Assembly (NCBI RefSeq): GCF_024347355.1
Contig: NZ_AP025465.1
Location: 1-64,000 of the forward strand
Direction: 5' to 3'
Length of the DNA: 64,000 nucleotides
DNA from: Vibrio chagasii
Lineage (GTDB): Bacteria > Pseudomonadota > Gammaproteobacteria > Enterobacterales > Vibrionaceae
Positions 58,607 to 64,000 of this stretch are shown here, piece after piece. Position 1 is the stretch's first letter; the number at the start of each line of letters is the position of its first letter. Position numbers and translations under genes: made by a program. The notes beneath the pieces are model-generated. The model saw only the letters and a program-made list of their open reading frames with translations. It ran no database searches and was not told the origin of the DNA.

Positions 58607-60157
58607 TTAAAAGTCAGGGTCTAGATATCGAACATTGAGTTTCATCTCTTCAACCTTATGACGCCACTCCTTCTTAGGGCGGAGTATAATGCTAAATACC
58701 TCGCCATGTTTAAACTCATCGAATTCCAAGAAATCAACATCAAAGAAAGAGTATTGAAGGTGACCTAGAGGACGTTCGTCACACTTGATCGGTTCGAAGT
58801 TTTTGCCGACGGTTTGACCGATGATGTCGCCGTATACCCCTTGTCCACCAACTGAGTAGTGATCAAATTTGTGGAACAAATCTTCACAAACAACCGTTGT
58901 GTTGTAAGACTGCACATTTAAGTCGCCATCCATCTCATCGGGCCAATTGGGGTTGGTTTGTTGATAGTTGCTTAGGTGCATGCCATAACGCCCAAGATAG
59001 TACCGACCGTCGTTGGCAAGATACATGTAGTCCTGCTTAGTTATTTGTAGCGCTTCTAAACCCGTTACGGTGTTTATGCGCTGCTCTATTTGAACTTTCG
59101 AGGCCACCGTATAGGTTTCATACTCATTACCCATTTTAACTTGCGTTACATGAGCAGTTGTGAACGTAGGGTGACTTGGGTAGGTCTCTAAAATTGTCCA
59201 GCGCATGTCAGTGTCAAAAATAGACAGATTACTAGAGACAACTAAGGTATCGCCATCAACATGATACCCTCCAACGTTACGCAGATTGTGCTCGTTCGGG
59301 CAGGTAGTTAAGTTGCTTGAAGAAGCAAAGAATACTTCGTCATTGATGAACTTAAACGCCTCGCAGTAGACCTTTTCATAGTTGTATGTCTTACCTGCAA
59401 ATTGGTGGTTGGTCTCTAGTCGATACCAAGTTTCCCCAATCAAAGGGTGTACGTCATCTTCCTCTAAACTTGAAGACATTGAAGGAAGTGAAAAGCTGGT
59501 GGTAACCCAGGCATTCTCTTCTGAGCCGTGGTAATCATCTTTAGCGCGAGCAATCAGCTGAGTGGGCGCTTCTTTAATTTTCGGGGTACCTTGGACGCTT
59601 GTTAGCCCGCCGAGATTTGAAACCGAAAATTTCGGATGATTGACGGCAATCTGTGTCGTCAGTAAGTCACTATCAGGGTCTTCAAATAGGCCGGTAACAT
59701 CAATCGAGTAGTTAATCGGAGAGTTTTCGGTAAGGGACCATTGATTGATTTCGTGTTGAATACTTTGTTGTACAGCTGGGTTTACTTGTGGTTTCTGATT
59801 GCGATCTGCGCGGTCTTTGTCGTCAGCGACAATCAAGGTTTCGGTATCGCTGTAAAATTTCTCAGTTGGATCCTCAAATCGATCCGTTTGGCTTTCGAAT
59901 GTAGCTGCTGGGAATGAAACCTCTGAAAGAGTTGGATCGGCCTTACTTTTTATCAATCTCGTTGATGAGGTACGACTTTGCGTAGGCTGCTCGTTCACGG
60001 CGGCCTGCGGTCCTGAAGAGGCAGTTTGTTTGACTGAAAGTAACGAGTCACCTCGGATTAGACGGGGTGTATTCACTTCTTCAGAAGAAAGCCAATGTGG
60101 TAGCAGAACGAAGGCTCCGCAGCCAGAGACAACCAAGATACAGAGATGCTTTTTCAT
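58607..60157 (-). CDS. Membrane-tethered periplasmic protein, paralogue of the surface lipoprotein
   Basis: A 516-residue exported protein, last gene of the kinase-sigma operon. It starts one base after the sigma-factor stop. The hydrophobic N-terminus (residues 5-22) is either an uncleaved anchor or a short lipoprotein signal (V-S-G-C, Cys13). A low-complexity region of about 100 residues follows, then a cadherin-like segment (about 130-232: D-V-T-G-L-F-E-D-P-D-S-D). A C-terminal domain from about 236 begins H-P-L-I-G-E-T-W-Y-R-L-E and contains paired cysteines. Both parts correspond to residues 360-750 of the lipoprotein at 56056. Its place suggests it is an output or partner of the signalling pair, not an anti-sigma factor; it lacks a cytoplasmic sigma-binding domain. 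Confidence 0.78.
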   Translation of the reverse strand: MKKHLCILVVSGCGAFVLLPHWLSSEEVNTPRLIRGDSLLSVKQTASSGPQAAVNEQPTQSRTSSTRLIKSKADPTLSEVSFPAATFESQTDRFEDPTEKFYSDTETLIVADDKDRADRNQKPQVNPAVQQSIQHEINQWSLTENSPINYSIDVTGLFEDPDSDLLTTQIAVNHPKFSVSNLGGLTSVQGTPKIKEAPTQLIARAKDDYHGSEENAWVTTSFSLPSMSSSLEEDDVHPLIGETWYRLETNHQFAGKTYNYEKVYCEAFKFINDEVFFASSSNLTTCPNEHNLRNVGGYHVDGDTLVVSSNLSIFDTDMRWTILETYPSHPTFTTAHVTQVKMGNEYETYTVASKVQIEQRINTVTGLEALQITKQDYMYLANDGRYYLGRYGMHLSNYQQTNPNWPDEMDGDLNVQSYNTTVVCEDLFHKFDHYSVGGQGVYGDIIGQTVGKNFEPIKCDERPLGHLQYSFFDVDFLEFDEFKHGEVFSIILRPKKEWRHKVEEMKLNVRYLDPDF

Positions 60158-60158
60158 G

Positions 60159-60731
60159 TTAAGCCAGTTTGCTTCGCAACCAACAACGCGAGAATTTGAG
60201 GTCTTTCTCGATCAAGCTTGCGCTGCACTCAAGTAGCTCGCTGATTTCACGGTTTCGCATGCCCATTAGATATTTGAGCTTTAGCGCCTGAGATTGACGA
60301 GGGTAGTGAATGCTAAAGTTGTCGATGGCTTTGTCCATCATCATGAACTGCTCAAACTTGTCGCTATCTTGGTTGCTAATTATGGTCATTTGCTGACGTT
60401 TTTGCGCCTGTAGGTGGCGGGCGTTATCGATAAGAATCTGGCGCATCACCTTAGCCGCCATCAAAAAGAAATCTTTTTTGTTCTCGATCGATTGCAGGTC
60501 TGAAGACGAGATTTTCAGATAGGCGTCGTGAATTAATGCAGTGGTGCTGTTCATGCTGTCGCTCAGCACTTGGTTATCAGTGCCGTACTTCTGTGCGCTA
60601 CGAGTGCGCTCCTGTTGAGCGATTTGACGAAGTTGTAAGTAAGCGAATTGGTACAGGTCTGCTTCGGCGCTTTTGTCGCCGGATTGCCACTGGTGGATGA
60701 TCTGTGTGATATCTGGAGTTGAAGTTGCCAT
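60159..60731 (-). CDS. ecfP: ECF sigma factor, EcfP-like (kinase-activated, ECF43-type)
   Basis: A 190-residue sigma-70-family factor with regions 2 (about 20-105) and 4 (about 135-190, helix-turn-helix with M-R-N-R-E-I-S-E-L-L-E-C-S). In EcfP of V. parahaemolyticus the acidic patch of region 2.2 that binds the polymerase beta' clamp is missing. Phosphorylation of a threonine by kinase PknT supplies the negative charge, and the pair is needed for polymyxin resistance. Here the equivalent stretch reads N-S-T-T-A-L-I-H-D-A-Y with threonines at 63 and 64. The start ATG overlaps the upstream stop by one base (TAATG), so translation is coupled. No anti-sigma gene is adjacent. Confidence 0.85.
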   Translation of the reverse strand: MATSTPDITQIIHQWQSGDKSAEADLYQFAYLQLRQIAQQERTRSAQKYGTDNQVLSDSMNSTTALIHDAYLKISSSDLQSIENKKDFFLMAAKVMRQILIDNARHLQAQKRQQMTIISNQDSDKFEQFMMMDKAIDNFSIHYPRQSQALKLKYLMGMRNREISELLECSASLIEKDLKFSRCWLRSKLA

Positions 60732-62161
60732 TAGTTGTTAGACCTCACTTTGGTAAACTCAGAAACAGATAGGGTGCTGATATTATGAGATTTATCTGGA
60801 TTTAGCGAAATTTTTTGTTTGAACCTGTAGAGGATGCCTTGGTCCCAGTTTTTGCCTGCAGGTAGGTATTCCCAGGCTGTGAAATGTTGTTGAGGTACCG
60901 AGTCGTACCAACGAACTACAACATTCATCTGCGCGAGGGATGCCGTAGGATCTGGATTGCTCAACCACCACATGTCGCCAAACTTTTCCGTCACATCTTG
61001 TGTGTATTGCTGGTGGTTTGTCGAGCAGGTTTCGGATTCGCTAGGCTCTAACAGAATGCGTTTGTCCTTTACCAGGAGGCACTCTGTGATGATGTCCGCG
61101 TGCTGGTATTGGGTATGTTGCCAGATGCCTTCATAAGGAATGTGGTTACCCCGTTCATTGGTGTAGGTGAACCAGGTCATCTCTCCCTTATTAGCATGAC
61201 GAATGTGCTCTTTCTGACCTAATCCCTGAGTTTTTTCCATTAAGAGTTCGGTCTCGGTATCGAAATCCAAAGCAACAGTGCGATACTTCCAGTCACCTTC
61301 ATCGTTGTAGTCTTCGATTGAGAACCCACTTAGATCGTGGCGGGTACAGCCCGTTTGTGCGCAACTAGTAAACCCCGTCCAGCCATCGCCAATTGGTTCG
61401 CGAGTGATCTCTTGAGGTGCGTGGTAAGGAAGTAGATTACAACCTTTAAAATAGTCGCCCGTTCCTGGGAATAGAATCAGCTCAGTGTCGGTAATCTGGT
61501 AGCTTAACTCCCCAATTGGCCCCTTATATTTTGGGTTAGCCTGATGAGCTAAATCGTAGAAGCAGGCTCTTCCCGCGTGATCTTTTTTGGCGATGATGAT
61601 GTTATGCAGCACTTTGCCTCTTGGAGAGAAGATGATCTCTTCAGATGCAAACTTATCCTTGATGTATTCCTGACTCTTATTCAGGTGTTCAGCCGCTTCC
61701 TTAACTGAAATCAAATCGATCCCTAGGTCTTGGTCATCTAGGTAGCTTAAATCTAGGTTTTTAAGTTTCTTTTGAAACTCGACATCCGACAACACCTTAC
61801 TGGCTAAGATAATCTCATCGCGGTGCTCTGGCGTGTCATCTAATGACAATAATAATCGCGTCATATTGATGCTGCGACTTGGTCGCGTCGATGATAACGT
61901 TGGCGTAATGACTTCTTGGCCGGATAGGGTAGTCAGTAGGTAGCCCGAACTATCGGTGCCAATAAAGAAACTCACGATATCACCTGAGTTGTATTGGAAT
62001 GCCCCTTTATCTGTGGTGCCAGAGAGGTTTGAGCTGGTCTCGTAGTAGAGACCCGAAACTGGTGAATCGATAAAGTACCCAGTCAGAGGTTGGTTAGCAT
62101 CAGCGTGCACGTTTAAGCTCAAAGCGCACGTTGCAATAAAAGATAAGAGAGCTTTTTTCAT
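60731..62161 (-). CDS. Secreted protein of unknown function between kinase and sigma factor
   Basis: A 476-residue protein with a cleavable Sec signal (M-K-K-A-L-L-S-F-I-A-T-C-A-L-S-L-N-V-H-A). An N-terminal segment (about 25-85, G-Y-F-I-D-S-P-V-S-G-L-Y-Y-E-T) looks like the beta-rich start of many Vibrio surface proteins. A helical part (100-185) follows, then two W/Y-rich regions with cysteines, including a C-x20-24-T-C pattern near residues 376-400 like those of the two neighbouring paralogues. No enzyme motif is seen. Because it sits between kinase and sigma factor in the same operon, a periplasmic sensor role feeding the kinase is plausible. Confidence 0.78.
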   Translation of the reverse strand: MKKALLSFIATCALSLNVHADANQPLTGYFIDSPVSGLYYETSSNLSGTTDKGAFQYNSGDIVSFFIGTDSSGYLLTTLSGQEVITPTLSSTRPSRSINMTRLLLSLDDTPEHRDEIILASKVLSDVEFQKKLKNLDLSYLDDQDLGIDLISVKEAAEHLNKSQEYIKDKFASEEIIFSPRGKVLHNIIIAKKDHAGRACFYDLAHQANPKYKGPIGELSYQITDTELILFPGTGDYFKGCNLLPYHAPQEITREPIGDGWTGFTSCAQTGCTRHDLSGFSIEDYNDEGDWKYRTVALDFDTETELLMEKTQGLGQKEHIRHANKGEMTWFTYTNERGNHIPYEGIWQHTQYQHADIITECLLVKDKRILLEPSESETCSTNHQQYTQDVTEKFGDMWWLSNPDPTASLAQMNVVVRWYDSVPQQHFTAWEYLPAGKNWDQGILYRFKQKISLNPDKSHNISTLSVSEFTKVRSNN

Positions 62162-62163
62162 AA

Positions 62164-63501
62164 TCAGTTACTAGATGAACTTGATTTATTTTTATTAGTC
62201 ACGGATTTTTCTGGCGCAGGCGTTAGCATCGCCAATAGCATTTTTTGCTTAACGTCTTTGGGTAAATCTGGGTTCGATAATATTCGACGTCTTGTGAGTT
62301 CGAGCATGGTACCTACCGACATTTTGGCGGCATTACTGCCCTTAGCATGAAACAGCAGGCTTGTTACCTCGTACATCATCTCCTCGGCAACCTGCTTCTC
62401 TTTTTGCAGTTGCAGGTTCTTGTTGAAGATCGTTGTCGAGAAGGTAGCGCCTGAAATTAATAACAGAATGGTCAGGGCACTCTGTACTGGGCGACGCTTC
62501 AGTAGCTTAGATAGAGTATGGAGTGGGTGTTTCTCTCGGAGTGAAATAGGTCGGCACTCCAACATGCGCACAATATCTTGGCGCAACTCACTCACGCTGG
62601 TATAGCGTCGATAAGGCTCATGGTGTGTCGCCTTTTCAACAATAAGGTCGATATCCAAGTTAGATGAAGAGTCAAAGATCAATGCCAGGATTTTACCCAG
62701 AGAATAGATGTCACTTTGCTGAGTCAGAAATTGCCCTGCAGCTTGTTCTGGGCTTGCGTAAGCCTTGCTATAGGCTGTGAGCAGAGATACGTCGGTGTTT
62801 TTGTTTGGAACTGGCTGCTTAACCTTTTGAGTCAGGTTGAAATCCAGAATCTTAGGTGAGCTTAGTGGATCAATTAGGATGTTTTCTGGTTTGAGATCGG
62901 CGTGCAGTACCTGTTTTTGGTGTGCGTGTTCGATAGCAGAACAGATCTCTTTAAATAGGTTGAGCTTTTGCTTTTCATTCAAAGAACGATTCTGCAAGTG
63001 CAGCGAGAGCGTCTCTCCCTCTACACGCTCCATGACGATGTAGACCGACTCCTCATAGACCCCACCATCGAACACTTTGGCGATACAAGGGTGGTTGAGG
63101 TGAGCAAGCAGTTGCGCCTCTTGAAACAGAGCGTGTTCACCGAGGATATGTGAGAGAGCGGGCTGAATGAATTTCACCGCTAAATCTTGTTCAAAGGTTC
63201 TGTCTGCTCGGCTCGCAGCATAAACGACTCCCATACCACCGCGACCCAGCTCATGAGAAATCTGGTACTTGTCTACTAGGGTATTGGTGAGGTCGAGCTC
63301 TGTTTCGGTTACTCGCTGTGCGTGGAAGCCGAACAGTGATGTGATCTGCTCTGAGGGTTCTTCGTTTATAAGTGGAAGAACTTGTTGGTATAAGCCGGGT
63401 TGTTCAGCCTTTAATCGCTCTAGGTAAAGACTTTTTTCTTTATCTGACAGATCCATGAGGTGATAGAAAACCTCAGTGGAGCCACTGCTTTGTTTTTGCA
63501 C
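62164..63501 (-). CDS. pknT: Transmembrane Ser/Thr protein kinase, PknT-like
   Basis: A Hanks-type kinase of 445 residues. A cytoplasmic N-terminal region (1-78) precedes the kinase domain (79-315): glycine loop G-R-G-G-M-G (86-91), ATP lysine K110, helix-C glutamate E128, catalytic loop H-A-D-L-K-P-E-N (200-207), metal-binding D-F-N (220-222) and S-P-E (250-252). Two canonical residues differ: the Arg of HRD is Ala, and the Gly of DFG is Asn. The catalytic Asp202, Lys204, Asn207 and Asp220 remain, so activity is expected. A membrane helix (340-358) and a roughly 87-residue tail follow. The start is a GTG without a clear ribosome site. It heads a four-gene operon with 2-nt gap, 1-nt overlap and 1-nt gap. 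Confidence 0.87.
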   Translation of the reverse strand: MQKQSSGSTEVFYHLMDLSDKEKSLYLERLKAEQPGLYQQVLPLINEEPSEQITSLFGFHAQRVTETELDLTNTLVDKYQISHELGRGGMGVVYAASRADRTFEQDLAVKFIQPALSHILGEHALFQEAQLLAHLNHPCIAKVFDGGVYEESVYIVMERVEGETLSLHLQNRSLNEKQKLNLFKEICSAIEHAHQKQVLHADLKPENILIDPLSSPKILDFNLTQKVKQPVPNKNTDVSLLTAYSKAYASPEQAAGQFLTQQSDIYSLGKILALIFDSSSNLDIDLIVEKATHHEPYRRYTSVSELRQDIVRMLECRPISLREKHPLHTLSKLLKRRPVQSALTILLLISGATFSTTIFNKNLQLQKEKQVAEEMMYEVTSLLFHAKGSNAAKMSVGTMLELTRRRILSNPDLPKDVKQKMLLAMLTPAPEKSVTNKNKSSSSSN

Positions 63502-63799
63502 AACTGATCTTTTTTATATCTTTATTATGCGAGCATTCTATAAGATTTTTCGATGTTTTTTCGGCATTTTTATCAATTACATATGAAAAAATGAGTGCAT
63601 GATCCGCATTTTTGAGAAGAAGGGTGAAAATTCCAGCGTGCGATCTTTTCCCCAAATTTGAGCCCTGTTTTTTCTATCTCAAAAGCTAAAGCTGGGTGAA
63701 TGTATGAGGATTTTATTATTGGTGGGGTTTATCTAAATTGTTCTCAAACACGGTTTGTTTCGTACTGTTAGTGAATCACTGAAATGAGGTTACAAAGAT
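63502..63799. other. Divergent promoter region between kinase operon and nqrB-like gene
   Basis: A 298-bp AT-rich interval without an open frame. It contains both divergent promoters. T- and A-rich tracts near 63508-63600 lie next to the kinase start. A ribosome site (TGAGGT) lies 9-10 nt before the nqrB-like ATG. Confidence 0.5.
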
Positions 63800-64000
63800 A
63801 TGAAATTGAAGACGTGGATAGAGGGCATTTCCCCTCAATTTGAAGCTGGGGGTAAGTACGAAAAGCTCTACCCAGTGTATGAGGCATTTGCGACCATATT
63901 TTACACGCCAGGGAATGTGAACCGAGGTATAACTCATGTCCGAGATAGTATTGACCTAAAACGGATTATGATTCTGGTGTGGTTAGCCACTTTCCCCGCT
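63800..64000 (+). CDS. NqrB-like subunit (partial, runs off the window)
   Basis: The first 67 codons only. The pattern F-E-x-G-G-K-x-E-K and F-Y-T-P-G-x-V, then [17 protein letters not shown], is the N-terminus of NqrB, the FMN- and ubiquinone-binding membrane subunit of Na+-translocating NADH:quinone reductase. In the normal operon nqrB follows nqrA, but upstream here lies the kinase operon on the other strand and no nqrA. It is therefore an orphan or the head of a different gene set; the rest of the protein is not visible. Several residues differ from ordinary Vibrio NqrB, so it is a paralogue and not the main operon copy. Confidence 0.85.
   Translation, partial: MKLKTWIEGISPQFEAGGKYEKLYPVYEAFATIFYTPGNVNRGITHVRDSIDLKRIMILVWLATFPA

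Noticed and set aside
58607..60157. Anti-sigma factor for the ECF gene
   Set aside because: The protein is almost entirely extracytoplasmic, with only a few residues before its hydrophobic N-terminus, so it cannot bind the sigma factor in the usual way.

Overview
The window looks like the replication-origin-proximal part of the large chromosome of a Vibrio. It opens exactly on the GTG start of dnaA, followed by dnaN, recF and gyrB. The 16S gene, the Glu-Lys-Val tRNA spacer, the fadBA / yigZ / trkH / hemG / rrn order and the ilvY-ilvC, vexRAB and mneA loci all fit Vibrio. The species cannot be fixed from this sequence alone; a Splendidus-like affiliation is only a guess. No insertion sequence, prophage, integron or CRISPR array was seen.

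Layout. 1-6.2 kb: replication genes. 6.5-12.1 kb: a five-gene peptide-type ABC importer with two separate ATPases. 12.2-14.4 kb: ibpA with a structured leader, a 129-bp palindromic repeat, and avtA. 14.6-19.9 kb: a lipoprotein alpha-amylase and glyQS. 20.1-24.1 kb: mneA behind a yybP-ykoY type (Mn2+) riboswitch, two small membrane proteins around tusA, a LysR regulator and acuI. 24.4-30.6 kb: fadBA with a FadR site, yigZ, trkH and hemG. 30.7-36.7 kb: one complete rRNA operon (two promoters, 16S, tRNA-Glu/Lys/Val, 23S, 5S, tRNA-Ser). 36.8-47.5 kb: ilvY/ilvC, ubiK, the RND efflux locus vexRAB with a palindromic operator, rep and cytochrome c5. 47.7-48.6 kb: a tRNA operon Arg-His-Pro-His-Pro, followed by two decaying copies of its own tail. 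49.3-54.8 kb: a second peptide importer with a fused double ATPase. 55-56 kb: a SPOR-like secreted protein.

The most unusual region is 56-64 kb. Four genes on the minus strand are packed with 1-2 nt gaps or a 1-nt overlap: a membrane Ser/Thr kinase, a secreted protein, an ECF sigma factor and a membrane-tethered protein. A large surface lipoprotein follows. This matches the kinase/sigma pair PknT-EcfP described in V. parahaemolyticus, in which the kinase phosphorylates a threonine in sigma region 2 instead of using an anti-sigma factor. The equivalent Thr63 is present here. The exported proteins of the locus have no known function. Two of them share a roughly 280-residue C-terminal domain preceded by a cadherin-like segment, and the third has a similar cysteine pattern. 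My inference is an envelope-stress or surface-remodelling module in which a transmembrane kinase senses the periplasm, phosphorylates the sigma factor, and the sigma factor drives these exported proteins. Divergent from it is the start of an nqrB-like gene that runs off the window.
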